A stretch of DNA of 64,000 nucleotides, taken from assembly GCF_000213175.1 (NCBI RefSeq), contig NW_009799179.1:7797981-7861980 (forward strand). The letters are read 5' to 3'. The notes under the pieces were generated by a model, which was not told the origin of the DNA, did not search any database, and saw only the letters and a list, made by a program, of their open reading frames with translations. Every line of letters begins with the position of its first letter. Within the stretch, counting starts at the first letter, position 1. A program made the position numbers and the translations under genes. The stretch comes from Neurospora tetrasperma FGSC 2508 (lineage: Eukaryota > Ascomycota > Sordariomycetes > Sordariales > Sordariaceae). Below are positions 1-9,603 of the stretch, piece after piece.

Positions 1-540
1 TTAACTTTGGTCCTTTGTGGTCTGCGAGCAATCGATTGTTTACATACTACCCCAAAGGAATCAACTGTCGTCAAGATCGCGAGATCATTTGAGCAGCGAA
101 GGGTTTACGACTCCACAGCACAACCTCCAGAGAACCAAGACGTTGAGCCGACCGGGTGTCTGGCGGTGGGCCGCAAAGTAGGGTGAGATCATGGATGGGT
201 GTTGAGGTCGAGACTTCGGGTTCCCCCGCGCCCCAAACGATGAACTCCCCATTTAGGTACGTCAACAAACCTCTTCAATCCAAGGAACTCACCCGATTGA
301 TCCATTTCGTGCCGGCATTGGATGCAAAGATACTGTAGTCCTGTTCCTCTCGGAGCATATTCTCAAAAAGAAACTCCGCCTCATCAAGCGCTCTATCACG
401 ACGTCAGCATCGCACGATGGAAAGTGTCTCCCAATGCTACTATCTATCCACTTCATCTCCCCCAATCCCGTTTCGGTCTTCAAGATCGCGATTGGATACG
501 TCGTTGGGTTGGATTCTTCATATCTCAGCAAGAGGTTCCT
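1..540. other. Non-genic or decayed stretch before the HET fossil
   Basis: No convincing coding signal was seen on either strand. Frames here are short and overlapping. The stretch may be the decayed 5' part of the HET-domain relic that becomes recognisable further on, but I could not identify a HET N-terminal motif in it. Confidence 0.4.
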
Positions 541-2230
541 TTCTGCCGCCACTTTGTCCGTGACCTACAACCTGGTATTCGGCCCTTCGTGACTTCGTTG
601 CCTGGCATATCTCCCCGTTCCGAGTTCACATTGATCGCGCGGTACGGATTGATTCCAGCTGCATCCGAACCAGAATGATATCTGGGAGCGCAACAGCCAA
701 GTTACACTGATGTTCCGCATCTACATACTTGAGTTATCTTAATCTTGTCATTAACGCAGGCGATGAATGTTCCGGCCATCGACGCCGCCATTGACTTCAT
801 CATACAGTATTGTCGTCATCGCGAGGCCGGTCGGCAAGCTCTATAAACATCATATCTCTAATATAACAACCAGTCTACATTTTAGGGACATGATCGGCGA
901 GTACTACGCTCCTCCTTGGTCCGCACGCATTTGGGTACTTCAAGAAGTTTACTAGTGTATGGGGCGCGAAGCATGCGGGATGAACGCTTCCCCGCCTTGC
1001 TCATCTGCGATATACTGCGTAGTATAGACGACTCATCGATCGAGTGGCCGAAGTTTCCGATCGCTGCACATAAACGTTGATTCTCGCCCAGCAGCAGAGA
1101 CCGAGAACTGGTACATTGGACTGCCCACAGTCGCTGCTTTGCTCCTCGTTCTTCGCGTCGTACTCCGTGGCTGAGGAGACTCCATCTCCGCTGACGACAA
1201 AAACTGGAGTTGGCTGCCATACGTGGCTGATGACTGATATACTTTTGATATATTGTGTTTTGCACGAACCAACAAGGCAACTGATCCTCACGACAAACGA
1301 TTCGCTCTGTTGTCTCTACAGGAGTTTCTTACAAACAACTTTCCACTGAAGCCTAACTATGGCAGATTTTTAGCAATGCATGCGTGAAAATCGCAGTGTG
1401 GTTGTTGCAGAGGGTAGGTCTGGTGATTCTTTGCTGTTGCGGAACGATACCGGAAGATTGTCTCAGTGTGCTCGAGGGACTCCCTTCATAGATGCCCGAC
1501 TGGAGTGAGAGGTATTTGGAACAACCAGTTTGGAACAATAAATAATTGGGTCCGGGGAGGTATACACGCCTTTCCGGGCACGCGATGATCCGCAAGTCTC
1601 CTATCAATATTGGTCAGCTCTATCTCAAACGGTAGCGAAGACAATACTTAACGCAAGTATCCATAACCGTGGGAGGGCAGTGCTTAAAGTACGTGGCGTG
1701 GCTAATGAGAAAATGAAGTTTGTGATTGGTCATATTAACATAATTATGCTGAAGACAACGAGTGTGGAGATTTCGTGAAGAACCCGAGGTGCCGATTATA
1801 TCACGATAGTTTGAGTTTGAAAGCGCAACGCAGCAGATAGACACATGCGACTTACAGGAGCAGCTCGTCTTCCAATGTCTCGACAATGGACACCCAAAAC
1901 AAGAGGGAACAAACTTCATCCACTTGACTCGGCTGTATACGGGTATGGACTTCCGCTTAAGAACCCAGAAGCTTTGCGAGATCATGAGGTGTATTGCTAC
2001 ATTAGTTTCTTCACAGCCAATAGGCAGTTGGCTATGACGGACAGGGGTTACTTTGGGGTTGCTCCTCAAAGATCTTCAGTTGGAGATCAGGTGTGTTATT
2101 TTCTGAGCGCTGGTGTTCTCTTTGTTCTAAGGGATAGGGATCATGGAACCTACACGCTGATCAGGGAATGGCGTATATGCGTTTTGATGGAAGGAGAGGC
2201 GTTTGGCGGTGCGGTGCAGACAAGGTAAAC
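540..2230 (+). pseudogene. HET-domain (heterokaryon incompatibility) gene fossil
   Basis: Decayed relic of a fungal heterokaryon-incompatibility gene (HET domain, Pfam PF06985 family). Seen in the sequence: near 640-715 the characteristic IDSSCI and NQNDIWERNSQV stretches (compare the family's WIDALCINQ...ERNxQV). Near 900-955 is the APPWSARIWVLQEVY stretch (family WWxRxWVLQE). Near 2030-2210 is the usual C-terminal tail, GYFGVAP...VGDQVC...FVLR followed by LMEGEAF. These lie in different frames in the right order and spacing, so the copy is broken, with at least several breaks. Intact family members trigger cell death when unlike strains fuse. This copy cannot make a full protein as read. 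It is partial at its 5' side. Age: moderately old, since family motifs survive at protein level. Confidence 0.8.
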
Positions 2231-2464
2231 GATACGGTAACCTATGATCCACTGCGTGACTTTTTGATCTGTTGATGAACTCTGGACTGAGCCAGTATGC
2301 ACAGGGTGCAGCGAATGATGTCGATTACTATTACTTAGGTCTATTAGGTAGAGATATAACTGCGAGTCGAGTATTACCTCGCATCAGGTTTGTGTGCTGT
2401 GATCCCGATACCTATTGTCCAACAGAACCAACGCAGCGTTGTTCCAACTCGTAGCCTTCCTGCA

Positions 2465-2887
2465 TCACGGGTGGAAATAACGTCCAGAAAGAACGTAGAA
2501 GAATACCACCATACCCGATAGCGCCACCAGGATCAGAAATATGCTGCAGCATACGTCTGCAATGGTCCGCAAGTTTGGCTTTGGCGCTCCTATGTCACTG
2601 TCCGTTTCTTTCTGCCACTAGTAGAGTCCCTGGAAGCTACCCGTGCCGTCTTGGGGGTCATGGCTCTGCTGCTCTAGGTCAAAGCTATGAAGGTATGTTT
2701 GCAACGATTTTTGTGGAGTTTGAGGGAGGGCTTCTTGAACCAATGTTGTCTCTGAAGGTGCCTCTTCGGAGTGGATAGATGTCTCCAGCCTAGAAGGAGA
2801 TGCTGGTATAAGCGTGAAGCTAGGGCTTGGAAGAGGCGGATGTACAGCTTGCGCTGTCAATTGCGGCATGGTGTTATTTTCAGACAT
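2465..2887 (-). pseudogene. Small single-pass membrane protein frame, broken by one in-frame stop
   Basis: A minus-strand frame of 141 codons starts with ATG at 2887 (MSENNTMPQL...) and ends at a TGA at 2465-2467. It is interrupted once by a TAG at 2618-2620. Before the stop it is polar and rich in Ser, Thr, Pro and Gln. After it, in the same frame, come about 20 polar residues, a strongly hydrophobic run (ADVCCSIFLILVALSGMVVF, a likely membrane segment) and a short tail ending RYFHP. The sense of the second half in the unchanged frame suggests the TAG replaced a sense codon; CAG or TGG to TAG would be the C-to-T type of change that RIP makes. I do not recognise the family. It lies just downstream of and antiparallel to the HET fossil. 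It could be a chance frame. Confidence 0.35.
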
Positions 2888-4102
2888 CGTCGTTGTGCTT
2901 CAAGGACGTTTCAAGTACCCACAACGGGCCTTCAGGAGGAGACAGAAGAGGCTTGCGGTCGAGTACGAAGAGCGATAGGCAGGAAGACGGGAGTTCTTCA
3001 GCAGGATGATGGTAGTTAGCAACGGTGATTTTGGGGCGAAACAGCTCAGTTGTAGTACTTGCTCTTTGAGAAGCGCAATGCCGTGGTTCAAACGTAAGGC
3101 CCGGTTCGGACGTTGGCTTGGATGTGAAGGTATCTCGAAGGCCGCCGTCGAGCCCGCAACGGTGGAAAGCAGTTACTGTACCAGTATTGGCGGGGCTGCT
3201 CAGGGTATCAACCCGAAGTACGGCAGCAATCGTGGGTTGGCCGATGATAGCGACAAAATCCTGGTGACAGAGTAAGGGAGTGACCAGACGGTCAATAATT
3301 GATCGGGTCTAGTGATAGAACTAAGTTATACTGCGGAAGATGAACCTGCTCATCGAAAGAGAACATGATCGGTAGGCTCCCGGCAGACCACAAAACATCG
3401 CATCATCCTGATTTTATAACCCATCGCTTTGCGATCTTGCCCTATCTTGTGTTCTTGCCCATTTTGGGTCAAAGCAAACAATCAAAGATGGAAAGATGGA
3501 CGGGAAATACCTACCTCTAAAAATGGAAGGTGTATCGCAACCCCGCGCGACTTCCAGGTACGGCTTGGCACCTGTAGGGCAGCACAGTTGTGACAGGGCA
3601 GCAAGGGGCAGGTACCCCCGGGCGGATCATGCCGTCTGACGTGAGAAGGTTAATGACTCCAGCTTCTTTCCCACAAACTCCACCGGTCCCCAATTTCCTC
3701 TTCCTTGTCCTGACCAACATCTTGAGAGGAAACATCAAACCTTTGTCATCGTCGGGAGTTCGCCAAGACACATTACTGCCAGCGAATCGCAACGACAAAC
3801 TCACAAACGGCCGGAATGATCCCAACAATGGCGCTAATTGGGAAGCAGCTGAATCACTCGCATCAACGGATCAGCGCCGTGATGGACGACGAGACTGGGA
3901 TTGCACAGACCATGTAACCCCATATAGCTGGCTCAGCTGGCGAACCTCGGCCGGGGCAAGAGATTTGGCGATGTTGCTGTGAACGCGCCGTCAATATTTA
4001 AACGCCCATCCAGCCCTCCTCCGCCCGGGCCCCGTTCTCCTACGCGATTGTATATACGACCCCGGGCCGCAGTGCTAGCTACGCCGAACCGACCCACGCA
4101 CA
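2888..4102. other. Intergenic region and promoter of the flavin monooxygenase
   Basis: No supported gene. Short frames on both strands lack family motifs. The last 120 bases before the monooxygenase contain TATTTAAA (about 3994) and a TATATA stretch (about 4051), plausible core-promoter elements for the gene starting at 4103. Confidence 0.5.
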
Positions 4103-5608
4103 ATGGCCTCCGACGACTCCACTTTCGACATCATCATCACCGGCGCCGGTCTGAGTGGCATCAACGCCGCCTACTTGTTGCAATCCGAGTTGCCTAACCA
4201 TTCCTTTATCATCCTTGAGTCTCGCGACCATATCGGCGGAACATGGGCCTTCTGGAAATATCCCGGTATCCGCTCCGACAGCGCCATGGCTCTGTTCGGC
4301 TTCCCCTGGTACCCATGGACCAAGGACATTAACATGGCTGATGCCCATCTCATCAAGAAATATATGGAGGACGCTGCTGCGTCCCAGGGGATTGACAAGA
4401 AGATACGCTTCAACCACCGCGTCACGTCAGAAAGCTGGAGCAGCGAGGAGCAGAGATGGACGTTACACGTCGATGTCACTTCCGGTGACGGCACCGTTCT
4501 CGAGAAGAAGATCTTCAAGACGCCATGGCTAGTCAACGCCACCGGGTACTACAGCTACGAGAAGCCTCGGTCCACTGTCATTCCCGGCATAGAAAGATTT
4601 CAGGGTGAAGTGGTACATCCCCAATTTTGGAATGACGAGGTGCAGTACGATAACAAGCGCATCCTCATCATTGGCTCAGGTGCCACCGCTATCACTCTCC
4701 TTCCTGCCCTCGCCAAAACTGCCAAGCATGTCACTATGCTCCAGCGTAGTCCATCATATGTCTACAGCTTGCCAGCCAGAGACGAGCTTCAACCGTTCAT
4801 GGAAAGATTCATGCCAATCCAATGGGCGGGGAAGATTAACTGGTGTATCAGGATGGTCGCCGAAACTCTCTTTGTTCAGCTGCTTCTGAACTTCCCCAAC
4901 TGGGGAAGGAAGCTTGTCGTTGACGAGATGCGCAGGCAGCTTCCCAAAGGTTTCGATGTCGACAAACACTTCAACCCTCGGTACAAACCTTTCGAGCAGC
5001 GTGTGTGCCTTTGTCCGCAGGGAGACTTCTTCAAGGCTTTGTGTGGCCCGAACGCTTCCGTTGTTACCGATCATATCGAGACCGTCACCGAAGACGGCAT
5101 ATTGCTCAAGTCCGGTGAGACCCTTGAAGCCGACATGATCATCACCGCCACTGGTCTATACATGGTTCTGCTCAACAAAATTGACGTCTTTGTTGATGAT
5201 GTCCGCATCAATGATACCATCGGCCAGCGGTACATGTGGAACGGAGTCATGCTCGAGGGTATCCCCAACACAGGTGTTATCACGGGGTATGTGGCAGCCA
5301 CTTGGACTCCTGGTGCCTCCACAAGGACACGGCAGTTCATCAAGGTCATTAAACATGCGGAAAAGACGGGAGCCACCATTGCCACCCCTTATATCGACGA
5401 GGCCGAGCGCGCACGACTTCCCAAGAAACCCTGTATTCCTAACAGCTCGACCTACATCACAGAAGTTCGTGACCGACTTCCTCTTGTCGCTAACGTGGGT
5501 CCTTGGAGGAACGGAAAGAATTGGCTGGAGGATACCATCCGGCTTTGGTTCGGGTGGGTCACAACCGGTATGCGGTTCACTTCATGGAACCGAGCCAAGA
5601 GCGATTGA
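4103..5608 (+). CDS. Flavin-containing monooxygenase, Baeyer-Villiger type (EthA-like)
   Basis: An intronless 501-residue protein predicted to be an FAD- and NADPH-dependent monooxygenase that inserts oxygen into ketones or oxidises sulfur or nitrogen groups. The first Rossmann motif GAGLSG (residues 14-19) binds FAD. GGTWAFWKYPGIRSDS follows near 45-60, typical of EthA-type enzymes. The Baeyer-Villiger fingerprint FxGxxxHxxxW is present as FQGEVVHPQFW (166-176). The second dinucleotide motif is GSGATA (191-196). Length fits the family. The start ATG sits in CACAATGGCC, a good fungal context, and begins the conserved domain at once, so nothing seems missing. No signal peptide is visible, so it is probably cytosolic. 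The next recognisable locus, on the opposite strand and convergent, is a broken vanillyl-alcohol-oxidase-like gene. The substrate cannot be told from sequence. Confidence 0.92.
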   Translation: MASDDSTFDIIITGAGLSGINAAYLLQSELPNHSFIILESRDHIGGTWAFWKYPGIRSDSAMALFGFPWYPWTKDINMADAHLIKKYMEDAAASQGIDKKIRFNHRVTSESWSSEEQRWTLHVDVTSGDGTVLEKKIFKTPWLVNATGYYSYEKPRSTVIPGIERFQGEVVHPQFWNDEVQYDNKRILIIGSGATAITLLPALAKTAKHVTMLQRSPSYVYSLPARDELQPFMERFMPIQWAGKINWCIRMVAETLFVQLLLNFPNWGRKLVVDEMRRQLPKGFDVDKHFNPRYKPFEQRVCLCPQGDFFKALCGPNASVVTDHIETVTEDGILLKSGETLEADMIITATGLYMVLLNKIDVFVDDVRINDTIGQRYMWNGVMLEGIPNTGVITGYVAATWTPGASTRTRQFIKVIKHAEKTGATIATPYIDEAERARLPKKPCIPNSSTYITEVRDRLPLVANVGPWRNGKNWLEDTIRLWFGWVTTGMRFTSWNRAKSD

Positions 5609-5830
5609 GTTATCGCCAGTCCTCCATGTTTGGATATTGGTGTAGAAACGCCTGGCATCTCCAGTTGGGCGAGTCCTCTTGAGCCATGCTACGTCCTCAC
5701 ACGTTCATATCCTTATCTTGTGATACCGAAGAGATAGTAATGTAATCCAGCCAACCTTCATTTCTCCCTTTACGGATTCTGGAATGTCCCAGTCACCTTT
5801 TCTATGATTGAGCATGCTTTTGTCTCCCTT

Positions 5831-7015
5831 TTAGCCGTCGTACTCTTGGTTCTCTCTCAAGTGACGGAACCCGCTAGGCCATATACCTTGCTTGCCTGGG
5901 CATAGAATGCCCTTGGGGTCCAGTGTGTACCGTCCAATATGGTATTTCTTCCCTCATTTGAATTTTTGACTGGTGAAGACTTACCTTGATATTCTCAACA
6001 AAGCGGTTGTAGGTGTGTCCGTTGAGGTTCGTTCAAGCCCGCAATCAGCGCTGTCAAGTGATGCATCAGCAACTTTTCGATCCTGCTCTCGACACGCCAA
6101 CACTCACCCATGTGGTTGACATGTGCTCTATATATATGCCATACCCCCTTTCTTTCGCTACAAGAAGAAGCCTTCGATGAAGGGGCCGTAGGTGAATATG
6201 GATAAGAAGGGGTTGAGTGGCTCGTTGGCCGTGATCCCCTATTGTCCCATACGGACGAGGTTGCCGGAGGCGAGCATGACTTCTAGACCACCGAAAAATG
6301 GTGATGGGTGAAGAGGGCGCCAAGCCCGATGCCGCAATCTAGGGTCTTGAGGTCGGTCTCATTAAAAGTATTTCCGTTGTCTAATACAATTGTAAGATGG
6401 GAGAAGAAACCCAGATTCCCCATCACACTACCCCCACTCCAAGCTCGCCGTGCTTGGCCAAACTTTCTTTCTGTATCCGACACAATACCGGTACAGATCA
6501 ATGAACAGTTACACCGGGCTCCATGATCGCGTGGTGATTTGATCATTCACTTCGATAACATTATCCATCCTATGCGAATCCAGCGCCACGGAACCCTTCA
6601 CTCTCGGCGCCGGTTCGCCATATCTCAAGTTCTTGCCCCGTGAGAAAGGCCATAGTGGGATGGTGAACTTGTTGGCAATCTTCAGTATGGCGCTCAGCTA
6701 GTCCGTGAAGCCATGGCAGACGGTTACGCTGGGGACTTTGCGCCTGTCCGTTGCTGACTCTGCCTCGGGAAGGTCGTACGGGGCGATGTAACCGGGAGAG
6801 GGCAGAGTCGATGAGGACGGCATCTTGGCCGAGGACGGAGATGAAGGCTTGGATGGCTGTGGTCCAACGAACTCTGTGAGTGGTGCCGGGTGAAAGGACG
6901 GGGTTGATGGGATAGTGAGGGGTTGCGCTCGTAGGTGGCTTGTGAGTGGCTTCGTACCCGAGATCGGGGTCGGGGTAGGTGCGGGGGATTGGGGTTAACA
7001 TCATGGCTACCAAGG
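5831..7015 (-). pseudogene. Vanillyl-alcohol-oxidase-like FAD oxidase, decayed
   Basis: Remnant of a 4-cresol dehydrogenase/vanillyl-alcohol oxidase family gene (FAD-linked oxidases of phenols). Reading the minus strand from 7015 downward, pieces appear in family order but in different frames: an N-terminal part with VRWTTAIQAFISVLGQDAV; IPLWPFSRGKNLRYG near 6620-6650 (family P-S-R-G-K-N-xGYGG, FAD binding); GSVALDSHRMDNVIEVN near 6555; FGGLEVMLASGNLVRMGQ near 6250-6280; ITANEPLNPFLSIFTYGPFIEG near 6190-6240; GHTYNRFVENIK before a GTAAGT donor near 5985; and the C-terminus LDPKGILCPGKQGIWP ending at a TAA (5831-5833). The total is about 1.2 kb against roughly 1.7 kb for an intact gene, so internal segments are missing as well as frames shifted. 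Convergent with the monooxygenase upstream. Confidence 0.8.
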
Positions 7016-7743
7016 TACTTGTTGGTGATCAGCATTCGAAAGCAGTGTGACCTGACCATGTGAGAGGCGTGTGTCATGATCTGCCCTGCAGAGATCGTGA
7101 ATCATCTGAGATATTGGATGGGTTATGGAGGGAAAACAGTATCACAAATACAACCAAGCCTAGAGTTGTCTCAATTTCCTCTCATTGAGGAGGCTTTCAA
7201 TGATGCTGCATATATCTGTCACCGGCAGCGGTTAATATGGATTGAAGCGTAAACGGCATATTTCTGGATTGCCGCGAGAGTTTCTCGGGGCAAATTTGGC
7301 CAGCAACAAACTGTATCGGAGTGCAGCGAAATGTGTATGTAGAGTCTTGGGGTACCTAGACCGAGGAGGCCAAGAGAACAGGGTTTCGCCCGCTGTGATG
7401 CGGCTCCCATGTTGGAGGCAGGGAGGTTCCGAAGTCCGGGAGTGTGACGAAAATCGAGACTGGTGTGTTAAAACTCAGCATCGCGTTGGCGATCTATTGT
7501 TCCAGACATGACATCACAGTCCGGCTTTTAGAACATGGCAAATCGCGTACGCATGACTAAGCAATCTTCCACGATGAGCGGTAGGTAACTTACTTGAGAT
7601 ACAGAAAGTCGCATCATGTTGCCAAGCTCGAACAAAGCAATGATGATGCCCGAAGATGAAGCGAAGATCGCGCAAAAAGACAAGATGAAAAAAAGGGAAA
7701 AAAAAGAACCAAAGGAGTGCGAAACAGCCCAAAAGAGCTTGGA
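7016..7743. other. Intergenic region
   Basis: No supported gene. AT-rich patches and short overlapping frames only. A purine-rich run of A and G near 7680-7715 precedes the tRNA 3' end and would supply a T-run terminator for RNA polymerase III on the minus strand. Confidence 0.5.
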
Positions 7744-7816
7744 AGCCCGACGTGGGAATCGAACCCACAGCCTCAAGATTAGAAGTCTTGCGCGCTACCG
7801 ATTGCGCCAGCCGGGC
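7744..7816 (-). tRNA. tRNA-Arg (anticodon UCU), no intron
   Basis: Minus strand folds as a standard tRNA. The acceptor stem is GCCCGGC/GTCGGGC (one G-U pair) and the D arm is GCGCAATCGGTAGCGC. The anticodon stem CAAGA/TCTTG has loop CTTCTAA, giving anticodon TCT, which reads AGA codons. A five-base variable loop and T arm GTGGGTTCGATTCCCAC complete it. The discriminator as read is U. All arms have family lengths and there is no intron. Confidence 0.95.
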
Positions 7817-8915
7817 TGTTGTTGTTTTCATTTTGGTCCTGTTTGAGTCTGATAAGGTGTGGAGGCAGCAAAAACGATCTCGATCCTTCTTCCCACAAAC
7901 GCTCTGTCAGTCGGCTGTTGAGAGCCAAAGTTCCTCGCGCCCAGGAGCATTTGTTTTTTTTGCTCCACCGGGAACATGGGGGCCCGAAAACATGGGTGCA
8001 CCATGATGCATCCGTCTACTGGTGTACTGACGTTGTGCGCTTTGGGCAGTTCGCTTTCAGTCCGTCGGCAAGGAGTTATGGTAGACGACAAGCCAAGACA
8101 CCACTGGGGCACTGTGGTATTGACAGGCGGATGCAAGCTGCTGCTGCAAGTGGAATCAAAAATGAAATCCCCCTCATGTTCACTCCAAGCGAGTTTGTTG
8201 GAACAATTGTACAACCGGTCAGCGCGATGGGAGATACCTCCTATTGAGCGTTCACTAGTGTAGGTACGTTTGGCTACGCCAGCTTTGAACTCGATACTAC
8301 AGAACTTGGAATTCAAGGGCATTTGCGGTGGACGGCGATGGGAATTGGTGTAGTGTACACCTTTGCTGGGATGTACATGACTTGTTAACTTGGTAGGGTA
8401 GCGCTACAGAAAACAGGGGGTGAGCGGGCCAAAAATCGATTGATTCTTGTGTCGAATATAAGGTTCTTCGCTACCTTGGAGAACCACGCTAACAAGTCAT
8501 ATCCCAGCAGAGCTCGGTGTACGCAGTACCTTATAGCCCCACACAGTCGCTGTAACGACCCGGGCTGCCCCTGGGCCCTGGAGGGCGTTCTCCTGGGCGC
8601 AGCAGCGGCGCGGGGTCTTGCCCGCGTGCCCGCCTTGCGGTACTGCAACACCGTGTCAACCTCACGGCTCCGGTGCGCGGGGACACCTTACCGGGCACAG
8701 CCGGAGCTTGTCAGCCCGGAGGGGCATTGAGTCACATTGATACGGCGGCATCCAAGTTTCTTAATCCTGAAATATAAGACTGGCTGACGGTGCGCATAAT
8801 CAAACGTAGGGGTAGAAAAGCAGGACAGCGGCGGGTAGCGATATCACTTACCAAGCCAAATCGACATAGTAAGCCACCAACCGAAAAAAAAAAAAAAAAA
8901 AGCAAGTCGAATAAT
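7817..8915. other. Intergenic region with a GC-rich block; leader of the Nudix gene
   Basis: No supported gene. A strikingly GC-rich block lies at about 8545-8735. It is flanked by ordinary sequence and matches no RNA or protein family I know. Directly before the Nudix start codon (about 8884-8901) is a run of about 18 A residues in the presumed 5' leader. Confidence 0.5.
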
Positions 8916-9603
8916 ATGGCATCACAACAACCTGTCGTCCGGGTGGGCGTCGCGGCGATCATCAGTGATGCGGAGGGGAAGATGTTGGTGGGAGTGAGAA
9001 AAGGGTCCCATGGATCGGGTACGTACCTCCTACGTCCAGACAGCCCTCAACTCTTTTTCCTTTCCCTGTCTGTTTCACAGACTTTCACGGATGTCACGGA
9101 CCTCATCGCATGTTCCTAACAGCATCATTTATGCTTACACGAACCGCCTTGACTGGGCAACAGGAACGTTGCAATTTCCCGGTGGCCATCTCGAAGTCGG
9201 CGAGGACTACTTGGAATGCGCCGAGAGAGAGACGCTTGAAGAGACGGGCCTAAAGGTTAAAGCCGAGAAAGCCCTGGCCTTCACCAACGATATCTTTGAT
9301 GCGGAGAAGAAGCACTACATCACTATCTTTGTTTCCTGCCGGAGGGATGATGAACAGAAGCAGCCTGTGGTAAGTCTATGCCAGCCAGTTGTCCATCCTT
9401 TGGAGGAATATGCTCGCTAACTTGGTTATCTTCTGAAGGTAATGGAGCCGGAGAAGTGCGAGAGCTGGACGTGGAGAAGTGAGGCTGAGCTCAGAGAGTT
9501 CATGGCCACTGAGGAGGGCAAGCAGCGGCTCTTTTTGCCAATTGCCAACTTGTTCAACGATCGCTTGTTCAAGGAGCATGGTAGTCTGACGGCTTCGATT
9601 TGA
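8916..9603 (+). CDS. NUDT15-like Nudix hydrolase
   Basis: Three exons, 8916-9018, 9164-9369 and 9439-9603, give 157 residues. The introns have GTACGT and GTAAGT donors and keep phase. The protein matches the NUDT15/MTH2 subgroup of Nudix hydrolases, which cleave nucleoside di- or triphosphates (including oxidised or thiolated guanine nucleotides in animals) to the monophosphate. The Nudix box G42-x5-E48-x7-R56-E57-x2-E60-E61-x-G63 is complete. Subgroup marks include GSHGSGTLQFPGGHLE and the downstream MEPEKCESWTW, close to human NUDT15's VEPEKCESWEW. Position 58 is Thr, where an aliphatic residue is more usual. No targeting signal is visible, so it is probably cytosolic. Length is close to the family's usual 160. 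The start ATG lies just after a long A-run and directly before the domain. Confidence 0.92.
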
